Part shown: positions 17,726-27,514 of the stretch, in pieces
Position numbering within the stretch: the first letter of the stretch is position 1
Layout: each line of letters starts with the position of its first letter
From: Armatimonadota bacterium
GTDB lineage: Bacteria; Armatimonadota; Zipacnadia; Zipacnadales; JABUFB01
Direction: 5' to 3'
NCBI GenBank assembly: GCA_013314775.1
Contig: JABUFB010000001.1
Location: 62,001-126,000, forward strand
DNA: 64,000 nt
Made by a program: the position numbers and the translations under genes
The notes under the pieces: model-generated
Databases searched by the model: none
Told to the model about the DNA's origin: nothing
Seen by the model: the letters and a program-made list of their open reading frames with translations, nothing else

Positions 17726-19423
17726 ATGCTGAGCGACTTGGAGATCGCGCAGGCGGCGGAGCTGCGTCCGATCCTGGACGTGGCGGCGGACATTGGAATC
17801 ACAGAAGACGAGCTTGACCTGTACGGCCGCTACAAGGCCAAAGTCGACCTGTCTGTTCTGGACAGGTTGGCAGCGGAACCCGACGGGAAGCTGGTGCTGG
17901 TTACCGCGATTACCCCCACTCCCCTCGGCGAAGGCAAGACGGTGACCACCCTGGGCCTCGGACAGGCCCTGCGCTACATCGGAAAACGAGCCGTGACCAC
18001 CACCCGGGAACCCAGCATGGGCCCGGTTTTTGGCATCAAGGGAGGGGCGGCCGGGGGAGGCTACGCCCAGGTCGTCCCCATGGAAGACCTGAACCTCCAC
18101 TTCACCGGTGACATCCACGCGGTTGGCGCAGCGAACAATCTCCTCGCAGCCATGATCGACGCCAGCATCTGGCACGGCAATCCCCTGAACATCGACCCTT
18201 ACACCATCTCGTGGAGACGCGGGGTGGACATGAATGACAACTTCCTGCGGAACATCGTAGGCGGTCTGGGCTCCAAGGGCGACGGCAGGCCCCGCGAAAC
18301 CGGATTCGATATTACGGTAGCCTCCGAGGTCATGGCGATCCTTTCGCTATCCACCGGTCTGCGCGACCTGCGGGAACGCTTCGGCCGGATCCAGGTAGCG
18401 CTGAATACCGAAGGCAAGGCGGTCACGGCTGAGGATCTGGGTGCGGCCGGCGCGATGACGGTCCTCATGCGTGAGGCTATCAAGCCCAATCTGATCCAGG
18501 CCCTCGACGGCGGCCCGGCTTTCGTGCATGCCGGACCGTTCGCCAATATCGCCATCGGCTGCAATTCCATACTCGCGGACAAGATCGCGCTGAAGTGCGC
18601 CGATTACGTGGTGACTGAAGCCGGTTTCGGCGCTGACTGCGGCGCTGAAAAGTTCTTGAACATCAAGTGTCGCACGGGCAAGATGCAGCCGTCCTGCGTA
18701 GTGATCGTCGCCACCTGTAAGGCCCTGAAGATGCACGGAGGGGCTTTCGAGATGAAGCCTGGCCGCAAGCCTCCGCAGGAGGAGCTTGAGAAGGAGAACA
18801 TCCCGGCTCTCGTCAAAGGCGCCGAAAACCTCATCAAGCACATCGAGAACATGCACCAGTTCGGGCTACCGGTGGTCGTGGCTATAAACACCTTCAGCTA
18901 CGACACCGACGCGGAACTGGGCGAGATCGAACGCATCGCTGTCGAGGCCGGCGCGATGGCCGCTGTGCGCAGTTACGTCCATGCACGGGGCGGCGAAGGC
19001 GGCGCGGAGCTGGCTGAAGCAGTGGTGGCCGCTTGCGAACAACCCGGCGAGTTCAAGTTCCTGTATGAGCTCGATGAACCCATCAAGTCAAAAATCGAGA
19101 AGATCGCGACGCGGATCTATGGCGCAGACGGCGTCGAGTATTCCGCCGAAGCCGAGCGAAAGATCGCGACATTCACCGAGCAGGGCTACGACAAGCTGCC
19201 GATCTGCATGGCCAAGACCCATCTGTCGCTGAGCCACGATCCGAATCTCAAAGGACGGCCCACCGGCTTCACCGTCCCGGTCCGCGACATCCGCCCGTCC
19301 GTCGGCGCCGGGTTCCTGTATCCGCTGTGCGGCGAAATGCGCACCATGCCGGGACTGCCCTCGCGCCCGGCGGCCGTTGACGTGGACATCGATGAGAACG
19401 GCAACACAGTGGGCCTGTTCTGA
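17726..19423 (+). CDS. fhs: formate-tetrahydrofolate ligase
   Basis: Fhs uses ATP to join formate to tetrahydrofolate, giving 10-formyl-THF for purine synthesis and other one-carbon needs. The 565-residue protein is full length. The P-loop is TPTPLGEGKT (63-72), and EPSMGPVFGIKGGAAGGGYAQ, GDIHAVGAANNLL and VVTEAGFGADCGAEKF are strong family signatures. The chosen ATG has GGGAG upstream; the longer reading to 17588 includes leader sequence. folD follows after 65 bases, so the two probably work as a pair. Confidence 0.97.
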   Translation: MLSDLEIAQAAELRPILDVAADIGITEDELDLYGRYKAKVDLSVLDRLAAEPDGKLVLVTAITPTPLGEGKTVTTLGLGQALRYIGKRAVTTTREPSMGPVFGIKGGAAGGGYAQVVPMEDLNLHFTGDIHAVGAANNLLAAMIDASIWHGNPLNIDPYTISWRRGVDMNDNFLRNIVGGLGSKGDGRPRETGFDITVASEVMAILSLSTGLRDLRERFGRIQVALNTEGKAVTAEDLGAAGAMTVLMREAIKPNLIQALDGGPAFVHAGPFANIAIGCNSILADKIALKCADYVVTEAGFGADCGAEKFLNIKCRTGKMQPSCVVIVATCKALKMHGGAFEMKPGRKPPQEELEKENIPALVKGAENLIKHIENMHQFGLPVVVAINTFSYDTDAELGEIERIAVEAGAMAAVRSYVHARGGEGGAELAEAVVAACEQPGEFKFLYELDEPIKSKIEKIATRIYGADGVEYSAEAERKIATFTEQGYDKLPICMAKTHLSLSHDPNLKGRPTGFTVPVRDIRPSVGAGFLYPLCGEMRTMPGLPSRPAAVDVDIDENGNTVGLF

Positions 19424-19488
19424 GCCCACCGCCGCAACAATCCTCGCCTGCGCGAGGCCCAACATTGCGAATACGGGAGCGAATCGAT

Positions 19489-20370
19489 ATGAGCGCGACA
19501 CTGCTCGAAGGCGCACCCATTGCCGACAAGATCAAGGAAGACGTGAAGGCTGCAATCGCCTCGATGAGCGCGCCGCCGAAGCTCTGCGCGGTGCTTGCCA
19601 CGGACAACAAGGGCGCCGCGTTCTACGCCGCTGCCCAACAGAAGGCGTGCGAGGAAGTGGGGATCGGTTACGAACTCGTGGAACTTGGCGCCGAGGCCGA
19701 CCAGTCGGCCATCGAGACGAAGATCGCTGAGCTCAATGCTGACAGCGCGGTGACCGGGATTATCTTGCTCATGCCTGTTGCCGAAGGCGTGGACGCCCGG
19801 GCTTGCCAGGCTGCCATTGACCCGAAGAAAGATGTGGACGGCGTGCACCCGGCCAATTTGGGCCGGGTCGTTCAGGGCGGAACTACCCTGGCGCCCTGCA
19901 CCGCTCAGGCGGCCTTCGCACTGGCGCAGGCGTCTGGCGTTCCGCTGTTCTCCAACCCGTCTGAGGCGGCAGGTAAAGGCGTCGAGGTCTGCGTGGTCGG
20001 TCATAGCGAGATCGTGGGCAAGCCCACCGCACTTCTGCTGCTGGACCGCTTCTGCACCGTGACCGTCTGCCACATCGGCACCCAGGACCTGAAGGCCCAC
20101 ACCACGAAAGCGGACCTGCTGGTGGTGGCGGTGGGCAAGGCGGGGCTTATCACCGGCGAACACATCAAACCGGGCGCGGTGGTCATCGATGTCGGTATCA
20201 ACCGCATCAAGGGGGAGGACGGAAAGATGAAAACCGTCGGTGACGTGGTCTTCGAAGAAGCGGTGGAAATCGCGTCCCAGATCACCCCGGTGCCCGGCGG
20301 TGTGGGCACGGTCACGACCGCGATGCTGCTGAAGAACGTGGTGGACGCCGCTCGCCTGCAGGGAATGTAG
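19489..20370 (+). CDS. folD: FolD-like methylenetetrahydrofolate dehydrogenase, cyclohydrolase residues missing
   Basis: The 293-residue protein is clearly FolD by overall sequence: KACEEVGI (52-59), KDVDGVHP (114-121), GHSEIVGKPTALLLL, VAVGKAGLI and ITPVPGGVGTVTTAML. FolD normally oxidises 5,10-methylene-THF and hydrolyses 5,10-methenyl-THF. Here the active-site Y-x-x-x-K motif reads Y46-A-A-A-Q50, so the key lysine is replaced by Gln. The Gln of the usual VQLP motif is Leu94 (LLMP). Asp117 is kept. From what is known of the family, loss of the lysine abolishes cyclohydrolase while dehydrogenase can remain. Another cyclohydrolase (for example FchA) may exist elsewhere. The ATG follows GGGAG; it sits directly downstream of fhs. 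Confidence 0.9.
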   Translation: MSATLLEGAPIADKIKEDVKAAIASMSAPPKLCAVLATDNKGAAFYAAAQQKACEEVGIGYELVELGAEADQSAIETKIAELNADSAVTGIILLMPVAEGVDARACQAAIDPKKDVDGVHPANLGRVVQGGTTLAPCTAQAAFALAQASGVPLFSNPSEAAGKGVEVCVVGHSEIVGKPTALLLLDRFCTVTVCHIGTQDLKAHTTKADLLVVAVGKAGLITGEHIKPGAVVIDVGINRIKGEDGKMKTVGDVVFEEAVEIASQITPVPGGVGTVTTAMLLKNVVDAARLQGM

Positions 20371-20392
20371 CAGGACGGGGTTGTGATGATTG

Positions 20393-20425
20393 GCGGCCGG
20401 CGGAGCTCTGTGCTCTGCCGGCCGC
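20393..20425. terminator. GC hairpin between folD and queC
   Basis: A 14-bp stem with one G-U pair (GCGGCCGGCGGAGC / GCTCTGCCGGCCGC) and a 5-base loop lies between convergent genes. It has no long T run but probably ends both transcripts. Confidence 0.6.
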
Positions 20426-20455
20426 TTGCATTGGGGGCCTGGCGCGCGCCTGGCC

Positions 20456-21142
20456 TCAGCCCAAATCCCCCGCTTGCCATGCTTCCCAGGCGCCGGCTCT
20501 CTGCAAAGCGCGCCGCAAGCGGTTGCACGACTCGCACTGCCAGCAGTGCTCTGCGCCACCGTGGTAGCAGCTCCAGACGAGACCGATGGGCGCGCCGATT
20601 TCCCGCGCCAATGTCACGATCTGCGCCTTGTTCAGGCCCACTGTCGGACTGACCACCTGAGGGTGCGCCCGGGTGGAGAGCGCGAAGAACCGCCCGGCGG
20701 CGTCCATGAACTCCGCCGAGTTGTCAGGGAATGTCGCGGCCTCCTCGACGTTGAACCCCACCACGATCGCCTGGCAGTCCATGGCGTCCGCGTATGCTGC
20801 GGCCACATTGAGGAACACGCCGTTGCGGTTGGGTACCCACACTGCGGCGGCTGTCTCGGTTGCCTGCGCCAAGTCATCGAGCCGATGCGGTGCGAGGACG
20901 GGGACGTCCGCGGCTTCGTCTGTCAGCGCGCTCCTGCCCAGTGCCCCCAGCCAGGGCAGTGCTGGCACTTCGTGCGCACACCCCAGCCGTCCGGCAACGG
21001 CGCTCGCGGCCTGGATCTCCCGTTTCCGCGCCCGCTGGCCGTAATCGAAGGTGAGCGCCAGGACCACTTCCCACTCGCTCCGCGCGGCCCAGGCAGCCAC
21101 CACGGAATCCAGCCCTCCAGATAGCAGCGCGATGGCTCTCAT
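20456..21142 (-). CDS. queC: 7-cyano-7-deazaguanine synthase
   Basis: QueC uses ATP and ammonia to convert 7-carboxy-7-deazaguanine to preQ0, on the way to queuosine and other deazaguanines. The 228-residue protein has the PP-loop SGGLDS (8-13), DYGQRA and the zinc-binding C-x8-C-x2-C-x2-C near residues 192-206 (SCYHGG, HCWQCESC). The ATG is one base after the queD stop, so translation is coupled. A longer reading to 21223 lies inside queD. queE and queF are not in this window. Confidence 0.95.
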   Translation of the reverse strand: MRAIALLSGGLDSVVAAWAARSEWEVVLALTFDYGQRARKREIQAASAVAGRLGCAHEVPALPWLGALGRSALTDEAADVPVLAPHRLDDLAQATETAAAVWVPNRNGVFLNVAAAYADAMDCQAIVVGFNVEEAATFPDNSAEFMDAAGRFFALSTRAHPQVVSPTVGLNKAQIVTLAREIGAPIGLVWSCYHGGAEHCWQCESCNRLRRALQRAGAWEAWQAGDLG

Positions 21143-21143
21143 G

Positions 21144-21515
21144 TCACTCTTCCCTGTAGATCGCCGACTGCTCGGGGGTCTCCCACACGCGCACGTGTTT
21201 GATCGTTGCCGGTCCACCCTCAAGTCGGGACTTCATCTGCATGTAAATGTGCCGGGCGATGTTCTCCGACGTGGCGTTCCTGTGGGTGAAAGCCTCAAGC
21301 TCATTGAGCATCCGGTGGTCCATCTCGCCGAGGACGGCATCGCAGAGGGACTTCAGGTCGCCGAAGTCCATGACGAAACCCAGGGGGGACAGCTCAGGCG
21401 CTGTCACCGCAACCTCCACCCGGTAGTTGTGCCCGTGGACCCGCGCGCAGGCTCCGTCATACTCGCGCAGACAGTGCGCCGCCGAAAAATGACGCTCCAC
21501 AATCAGTTCGAACAT
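21144..21515 (-). CDS. queD: 6-carboxy-5,6,7,8-tetrahydropterin synthase (QueD/PTPS family)
   Basis: QueD converts dihydroneopterin triphosphate to 6-carboxytetrahydropterin in the queuosine pathway. The 123-residue protein is typical in size. The zinc histidines are H14 (SAAHCL) and H27 and H29 (VHGHNY), and the catalytic Cys is C23 (ACARV). FVMDFGDLK and NATSENIARHI are also typical. It is the first gene of the queD-queC pair. A possible -10 (TATAAC) lies about 30 bases before the ATG, with a poor -35. Confidence 0.94.
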   Translation of the reverse strand: MFELIVERHFSAAHCLREYDGACARVHGHNYRVEVAVTAPELSPLGFVMDFGDLKSLCDAVLGEMDHRMLNELEAFTHRNATSENIARHIYMQMKSRLEGGPATIKHVRVWETPEQSAIYREE

Positions 21516-21653
21516 GGCATCTCCCTCAACTTTCTCTCCCTGTTATACAATGCACGGGCCGGTTTCGCGAAGTAATTCGGGAAGATCGCAGGTAGCGCAA
21601 GTCGGACAAGGGGCACGTTCCTTACGGCTTTCTTCCTCCGAGTCTCCGGTTTC

Positions 21654-21696
21654 TTACCAATTCGAATGGTAAACTATATTGACTGCGTCTGCAGTC
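21654..21696. promoter_or_regulatory. two inverted repeats upstream of the exported methyltransferase
   Basis: TTACCA-N7-TGGTAA (21654-21672, core TTCGAA) and GACTGC-N4-GCAGTC (21681-21696) lie one after the other in the divergent gap between queD and the methyltransferase gene. The first looks like an operator for a dimeric regulator; the second could be a hairpin in the leader. Confidence 0.4.
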
Positions 21697-21718
21697 AGGC
21701 AAAAGGAAGGTTTCGCGT

Positions 21719-23032
21719 ATGTCTGTGAGGCGCCTCTCCGTCGGGATGCTTGCCGTCGCCTTCACCGCCTGCATGACCGCTGCGGTGGCTGACTACAAGT
21801 CCGACCTCATGAGCAAGGTCGTCATGTACGAGGTCTCCCAGGGCAAGTTTGCTCCACTGTACCCGGCGTTCGCAAAGCAGATAGTGGAGGACTACGGGAT
21901 CACGAGGGGCATCTGCGTGGACGTCGGTTCCGGCCCGGCCAGTTTCGCCATGGAACTTGCGAAGATCACCGAGATGAAGGTGTACGCCCTGGACATCGAT
22001 CCCAACTCCGTGCGGCTTGCGTCCATTCTGGTTGACGAGGCCGGCCTGACTGGCCGCGTCATTCCTGTTGAGGGCGATGCCCAGGACATGCCCTTCCGGA
22101 CCGAGTTCGCCGATCTCGTCTTCAGCCGCGGCTCGATCCCGTTCTGGCCCGACCGGGAAGCGGGGGTGCGCGAGTGCTACCGCATTCTCAAGCCCGGAGG
22201 CGTGGCGTATATCGGTGGGGGGTTCACTCGGATTCTGCCGCCGGAGATCCGCGATCCCCTGGCGAAGGAGCGCGCCAATGCCGGCGAGCAGGAGGGGTTC
22301 AAGGTCCCGAATGACCTGGACCAGGTTGCCCTGCGCGCCGGGATCCCCCCGGGGCAGTTCCGTTTCATCCCGGAGCCAATCGCCGGGTGGTGGCTTGAGA
22401 TTCGTAAGCCGACAGACCACTCCGCTTGGTACCGCCGCTGGTCCGCAGAGCTTGCCCCCTGGCATGACGCCATGGCCGAGCAGATTGTGGAGCGCTACGC
22501 GGTGCGCTCCGGCCGCTGCCTGGAACTGGGCTGGGGTGCGGGGAGCATCTCATTGCCTCTGGCCCGGCGGACGAAACTGACTTTCATCGTGGGGGGCTAT
22601 GACTCCGACGCCGCGAAAGTCGCCAATGCCCGGGCGCATGAGAGCGGCTGTGCGGACCGCATCCAGGCTATCGCCTGCGACCCCGAACACTTGCCCTTCG
22701 ATGACAACACCTTCGACTATGTCTTCGGACATGCGGGACCCGCTATCTGGCGCAACCCGGACAAGGTGTTCCGCGAGATCTCCCGCGTCCTGCGACCGCG
22801 CGGCATTGCTCTCATCGGCAATGGCTGCCCGATGCAGACGGAGAAGGACAGCGAGATGAGGTTCCGCAAGCTTGCGAAGGAGCTGCGGGAGGCACCTGAC
22901 GCCCCGACCGATGGCTTCAAGCAGTGCGCCGAGAAGGGGATCTTCGACAAGTGGATCGCCGCCTCGGGCGCCAACGGCCGGCTCGTATCCGTACCCGACA
23001 TCCACAATCAGTGGGTCGAGATCCGCAAGTGA
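21719..23032 (+). CDS. exported protein with two class I SAM-methyltransferase domains
   Basis: The 437-residue protein begins with a signal-peptide-like segment ([15 protein letters not shown], cleavage near A24-D25). Two methyltransferase domains follow. Domain 1 has the SAM glycine motif VDVGSGPA (67-74), acidic loop [17 protein letters not shown] and [12 protein letters not shown]. Domain 2 has [13 protein letters not shown] near residue 267, [21 protein letters not shown] and [12 protein letters not shown]. Both keep the motif-I and post-I features, although motif I of domain 2 reads LGWGAG. Each unit ends in W-LEIRK/WVEIRK, so it is an internal duplication. SAM is not normally available outside the membrane, so the signal-like segment may be an anchor or the fold may bind something else. 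An AAAGGAAGG site precedes the ATG. Confidence 0.78.
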   Translation: MSVRRLSVGMLAVAFTACMTAAVADYKSDLMSKVVMYEVSQGKFAPLYPAFAKQIVEDYGITRGICVDVGSGPASFAMELAKITEMKVYALDIDPNSVRLASILVDEAGLTGRVIPVEGDAQDMPFRTEFADLVFSRGSIPFWPDREAGVRECYRILKPGGVAYIGGGFTRILPPEIRDPLAKERANAGEQEGFKVPNDLDQVALRAGIPPGQFRFIPEPIAGWWLEIRKPTDHSAWYRRWSAELAPWHDAMAEQIVERYAVRSGRCLELGWGAGSISLPLARRTKLTFIVGGYDSDAAKVANARAHESGCADRIQAIACDPEHLPFDDNTFDYVFGHAGPAIWRNPDKVFREISRVLRPRGIALIGNGCPMQTEKDSEMRFRKLAKELREAPDAPTDGFKQCAEKGIFDKWIAASGANGRLVSVPDIHNQWVEIRK

Positions 23033-23045
23033 ATAAGTCTGCAAC

Positions 23046-23077
23046 CCGCGCCGGGTGGTGTGACCGGCCCGGCGCGG
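23046..23077 (+). terminator. GC hairpin after the methyltransferase gene
   Basis: A perfect 10-bp stem (CCGCGCCGGG / CCCGGCGCGG) with a 12-base loop starts 14 bases after the stop. There is no T run, so it may be a weak terminator or a leader hairpin of the following prepilin gene. Confidence 0.45.
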
Positions 23078-23109
23078 TGATAACAAAGGGCCCAAGGGGA
23101 TGGAAGAAA

Positions 23110-23757
<648 letters not shown>

Positions 23758-23839
23758 ACGGCCTTCGCGTTGCGAGGTCCCTTCCGGGGCGACGGCGAAT
23801 CATGCTGTCGCTCCGTTTCCTTTTCAGGAGGCTGATCGC

Positions 23840-24883
23840 ATGGGACCGCGGAATGACTTCGCCCGAGTGCGCCAGTCCCTCATGCTCCAGGGAAAGCCCG
23901 ACCGGGTTCCCCTGTGGGAACTGCACGTGGACACCGCCGTCAAGGAAGCCTTTCTCGGCAGGCCGATTACATCCGAGCACGATGAGGCGGCCTTCTGGAT
24001 CGAAGCCGGCTACGACTATGTGCCGCTGGCGGCGGGCATTCTCCAGGTCGGCGGGGTGCTCTCGGGGGAAGCCGCCACCGTCAAGACCGACCGCTACAGC
24101 CTCTACAGCGAGGCAGACAGCGAGATCACCTGGGCGGCCGAGGGTCAGGGGGTCATCGGGTCCTTCGAGGACATGGAGCGCTTCCCCTGGCCCGCGCAGG
24201 CTGATCTCTCGCTGGAGCACGTGGAGCGCATGGTCCGCGTCCTGCCCGACAGCATGGGCGTGATCGTGGTCGTGGGCAAGATCTTCACCCCCGTCTGGAT
24301 GCTCATGGGCTTCGAGGGTTTCGGCGAAGCCTGCGCCTTTAACCCCGATCTTGTGGCCGCCATGTTCCAGCGCGTCGGCCAACTGCAGTTCGACTGCTGC
24401 CTTCGGGCCATGAAGATCCCCGGCGTCGTGGGGCTGTGGATGAGCGACGACATCGCCTACGGGCAGGGAATGATGGTCAACCCGCGCATCCTGCGGGAGC
24501 ACATGTTCCCGTGGTACCGACGTCTGGGCGAAATCCTGCGCGAGGCGGACATGCCGTTCATCTACCACTCCGACGGCAACCTGTGGCCGGTCATGGAGGA
24601 CATCATCAGCTGTCACTTCAACGCCCTGCACCCCATCGAGCCCAAGGCCATGGACAGCCGGGAACTCAAGGCGAAGGTGGGTGACCGCCTGTGTCTGCTG
24701 GGCAATATCGAGCTGGATCGCCTGAGCCGCGGCACGCCCGATGAGATCCGGCGCATGACCCGGCGCAACATGGAGGACCTGGGGCACAATGGGGGCTACT
24801 GCGTGGGTTCGTCGAACTCGGTGACCAATTATGTGCCGCTGGAAAACTACCTCGCGATGGTGGAGGAGGGCCTGAAAGGGTAG
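23840..24883 (+). CDS. uroporphyrinogen decarboxylase-like protein
   Basis: The 347-residue protein has the URO-D/MtaA-CmuA fold by sequence. The N-terminal region GKPDRVPLWELHVD is in the position of the family's substrate motif. The segments MSDDIAYGQGMMVNPRILRE, HSDGNLWPVMEDII and GNIELDRLSRGTPDEI are typical of the non-heme branch of the family. These relatives often act in methyl transfer with corrinoids or in catabolism, not in haem synthesis, and the true substrate is unknown. An AGGAGG site stands before the ATG. It is flanked by two prepilin genes, but nothing suggests a functional link. Confidence 0.8.
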   Translation: MGPRNDFARVRQSLMLQGKPDRVPLWELHVDTAVKEAFLGRPITSEHDEAAFWIEAGYDYVPLAAGILQVGGVLSGEAATVKTDRYSLYSEADSEITWAAEGQGVIGSFEDMERFPWPAQADLSLEHVERMVRVLPDSMGVIVVVGKIFTPVWMLMGFEGFGEACAFNPDLVAAMFQRVGQLQFDCCLRAMKIPGVVGLWMSDDIAYGQGMMVNPRILREHMFPWYRRLGEILREADMPFIYHSDGNLWPVMEDIISCHFNALHPIEPKAMDSRELKAKVGDRLCLLGNIELDRLSRGTPDEIRRMTRRNMEDLGHNGGYCVGSSNSVTNYVPLENYLAMVEEGLKG

Positions 24884-24901
24884 GGTCAGTCCAGGAGCCC
24901 C

Positions 24902-24935
24902 AGCGCCGCGGCGGGGATCCGCGCTGTTCTTCCCG
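24902..24935 (+). terminator. possible terminator after the URO-D-like gene
   Basis: An imperfect GC hairpin (AGCGCCGCGG / CCGCGCT, loop CGGGGAT) is followed by GTTCTTC. Its pairing is not perfect. Confidence 0.4.
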
Positions 24936-24961
24936 GCCCCTGACGCTCCTTGACGATTCCC

Positions 24962-24990
24962 TTGACCCTGACATTGTTCATAGGTTAAAT
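24962..24990 (+). promoter_or_regulatory. promoter of the second prepilin gene
   Basis: TTGACC (24962-24967), a 17-base spacer and TTAAAT (24985-24990) lie 51 bases before the ATG in an AT-rich pocket. Confidence 0.6.
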
Positions 24991-25040
24991 TTAGTTGCTC
25001 TAAAGTCCGGCCGCACCAATCACCGATGGAGGTCGCAAGC

Positions 25041-25721
25041 ATGACACACGGTCGCAAAGGTTTCACGCTGATTGAGTTGCTCGTAGTGATCGCGATCATC
25101 GCAATCCTGGCGGCAATTCTCTTTCCCGTCTTCGCCCGTGCCCGTGAGAAGGCCAGGCAGTCGTCCTGTCTGTCCAACCTCAAGCAGATCGGTCTGGGCC
25201 TGGCCATGTATTCCAGCGACTATGACGAACAGCTGGTGCGCTACTATGGCAGTGACTACATGTACTTCGAGAAGATCATGCCGTACGTAAAAAACCAGCA
25301 GATCTTCAAATGCCCGTCCAGTGGCTCGGGCTGGTCCGTGCCTAACACCACCGGTTGCAGCATCGTCCATCCGCCGGAATCCGGCGCGCGCGCCCGCGGA
25401 GGGTACTGCAGCTACGGTATGACCACGATCCAGGAGACCTACGGCGAGTTCGACGGTATCGCCGGCACCAGCACTCTGGGTTACGGCGCCGGCTGGTCGG
25501 AGTCGAATATCCAGCTTCCGGCCGAGAAGATCGCGGTCTGCGACACTCCTTGCTGGCGCTTCCGTGGCATTGACCACTACAATGCCTTCCGGTCAGGCAA
25601 TCCGGCTTACGTCCCGCATAATGACGGCATGAACGCGGTCTTCGCTGACGGCCATGCCAAGTGGGGAAAGGACTTCAAGAAGGGCAATTTCGATATGCGG
25701 GCCACCACGATCTACGAGTAG
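25041..25721 (+). CDS. type IV prepilin-like (DUF1559-type) protein
   Basis: The 226-residue protein carries KG-FTLIELL and [20 protein letters not shown], then the globular domain ([27 protein letters not shown]) and the end motif [12 protein letters not shown]. The ATG at the start of MTHGRKG was preferred because GGAGGTCG lies about 8 bases upstream; an earlier ATG would contain the ribosome site. The gene is a closed unit with its own promoter and a strong terminator (25751-25793). Its flanks resemble those of the third prepilin at 39308: GATGGAGGTC before the start and CCTGAC.GCAAC after the stop. Confidence 0.88.
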   Translation: MTHGRKGFTLIELLVVIAIIAILAAILFPVFARAREKARQSSCLSNLKQIGLGLAMYSSDYDEQLVRYYGSDYMYFEKIMPYVKNQQIFKCPSSGSGWSVPNTTGCSIVHPPESGARARGGYCSYGMTTIQETYGEFDGIAGTSTLGYGAGWSESNIQLPAEKIAVCDTPCWRFRGIDHYNAFRSGNPAYVPHNDGMNAVFADGHAKWGKDFKKGNFDMRATTIYE

Positions 25722-25750
25722 GCCTGACTGCAACCTTGCTGCAGAACAGA

Positions 25751-25793
25751 GGCGGGCGGCGAGACCCGAAGAGGGTCAGCCGCCCGCCGTTTT
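25751..25793 (+). terminator. Rho-independent terminator of the second prepilin gene
   Basis: A perfect 10-bp stem (GGCGGGCGGC / GCCGCCCGCC) has a further GACCC/GGGTC pairing inside and ends in GTTTTG. Confidence 0.8.
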
Positions 25794-25804
25794 GAGTCGG
25801 CGCT

Positions 25805-26083
25805 TTACTGTCGGCCGCCGAAGTCCCCTTCCTTGATCCACGTTCCCGAGATGTACGAGTACGCGTGGCTGCCCCGGTAGTGCGCCGCGCAGAAGATCCG
25901 TCCATCCGGCAGCTGTACCCAGCCCGAGTAGCCGAAATCCCCCGGCGGTGACAGCCGGTCGTTCTCCAACTCCAGGAGTCTGTCTACCTCATACTGGCCG
26001 CGCAGGCCGTCCGCAGGGGCCCGATCCCGCGGAACCGTCCGGACGCCCGGTGCGAAGCGCTCCGGACAGGGAACGCGGGACCC
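25805..26083 (-). pseudogene. C-terminal remnant of a sialidase/BNR-repeat gene
   Basis: An open frame without a start codon ends in TAA at 25805. Translated from the minus strand it reads, among other parts, GQYEVDRLLELENDRLSPPG, DFGYSGWVQLPDGRIFCAAH and YISGTWIKEGDFGGRQ. This is the usual end of BNR-repeat sialidase-like proteins (DFGY...VQLPDG with a final strand). The frame is closed upstream by a stop at 26084-26086 and only about 40 bases remain before the neighbouring gene ends, so most of the gene has been lost. Around 90 codons are left. It should be a broken gene, not an active enzyme. Confidence 0.65.
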
Positions 26084-26122
26084 TCAGCCGCGTGCTTCAG
26101 CGCCAGGCGATGGTCGGCCGTT

Positions 26123-27487
26123 CTAGTTCCTCAACCCGCCTGTCGGAGCGGGAATCCGGCCGCCTCGCGACACGAAGCGAGAGCTGTCCAGCGCTCGAAC
26201 GGGCATGATCGGCGCGGTGCCCAGCAGGCCGCCGAACTCCACAAGCTGTCCGACTTCGCCGCCCGGCACCGGGATAATGCGCACCGCGGTGGTCTTGTTG
26301 TTCACCACGCCGATGGCCGCCTCGTCCGCGATGATCGCCGCGATCGTCGCCGCCGGGGTGTCGCCCGGCACCGCGATCATATCCAGTCCCACCGAGCAGA
26401 CCGCGGTCATGGCCTCCAGCTTCTCAATGCTCAGCACGCCTTCGCTGGCCGCCCGGATCATCCCCGCATCCTCGCTCACCGGGATGAACGCGCCGCTGAG
26501 GCCACCGGCGTAACTGGTGGCCATCGCGCCGCCTTTTTTCACGGCGTCATTGAGCAGGGCAAGAGCGGCGGTTGTCCCCGCCGCGCCGCAGCGCTCCAGA
26601 CCCATCTCTTCGAGAATGTGGGCCACGCTGTCGCCCACCACCGGGGTCGGCGCGAGGGACAGGTCCACGATGCCGAAGGGCACGCCGAGCCTGCGCGAGG
26701 CCTCCTGGGCCACAAGTTGCCCCATGCGCGTGATCTTGAAAGCCGTCCGCTTGATGGTCTCGGACACCACACCGAGATCGGCGTCCGGAGCCTGCTCCAG
26801 CGCGCGTTTTACGACCCCCGGACCACTGACGCCCACGTTGATGACGCATTCCGGCTCGCCGATGCCGTGGAATGCGCCGGCCATGAAGGGGTTGTCCTCG
26901 GCGGCGTTCGCGAACACCACCAGCTTCGCACAGCCGATGCCGCCCTCGTCCGCCGTGAGCCGTGCGGTCCGGGTAATCACCTCACCCATCTGGCGCACCG
27001 CATCCATATTGGTGCCGGCCTGGGTGGTCGCGATATTGACGGAAGCGCAGACTCGCTCCGTGGCTGCGAGAGCCTGCGGGATGCTGGCGATGAGGCGCGC
27101 GTCACCCGTCGTGTAGCCCTTGTGGACCAGCGCCGAGAAGCCCCCGATGAAGTTTACGCCCACCTCCGCCGCCGCGGCATCCAGCGTCCGGGCGAACTCC
27201 ACGTAGTCCTCCTCGTCGCAGGCTTCGGCCACCAGCGCGAGGGGAGTCACCGAGATGCGTTTGTTGATGATCGGTATGCCCAGGTCCTTCTCGATCGCTT
27301 CAGCCACGGGCACCAGCCGCGCGGCACAGGAGGTAATCTTCTCGCGCATGCGCCGCCGTGCTTTCGCGCCATCGGAATCGCCGCAGTCACGCAGCGAGAT
27401 GCCCATAGTAATGGTGCGGATGTCCAGGTTCTCAAGCTGGATCATTCGCAGGGTCTCGAGTATCTCCTCAGTGGCAAGAAAGCGCAT
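26123..27487 (-). CDS. UPF0210 (PFL-family, DUF711) protein
   Basis: The 454-residue protein matches the UPF0210/DUF711 family along its length, for example [27 protein letters not shown] and [15 protein letters not shown] near the middle. The family has a fold related to glycyl-radical pyruvate formate-lyase, but no activity is established and no glycyl-radical motif is seen here. The family nearly always stands beside a small ACT-domain protein, as here, where the ACT gene is 27 bases upstream. The pair may sense an amino acid or related ligand. The ATG is preceded by a GGCGATCC stretch without a strong ribosome site. Confidence 0.88.
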   Translation of the reverse strand: MRFLATEEILETLRMIQLENLDIRTITMGISLRDCGDSDGAKARRRMREKITSCAARLVPVAEAIEKDLGIPIINKRISVTPLALVAEACDEEDYVEFARTLDAAAAEVGVNFIGGFSALVHKGYTTGDARLIASIPQALAATERVCASVNIATTQAGTNMDAVRQMGEVITRTARLTADEGGIGCAKLVVFANAAEDNPFMAGAFHGIGEPECVINVGVSGPGVVKRALEQAPDADLGVVSETIKRTAFKITRMGQLVAQEASRRLGVPFGIVDLSLAPTPVVGDSVAHILEEMGLERCGAAGTTAALALLNDAVKKGGAMATSYAGGLSGAFIPVSEDAGMIRAASEGVLSIEKLEAMTAVCSVGLDMIAVPGDTPAATIAAIIADEAAIGVVNNKTTAVRIIPVPGGEVGQLVEFGGLLGTAPIMPVRALDSSRFVSRGGRIPAPTGGLRN

Positions 27488-27514
27488 GGGATCGCCTCGG
27501 GGTAATCTGGGGAA

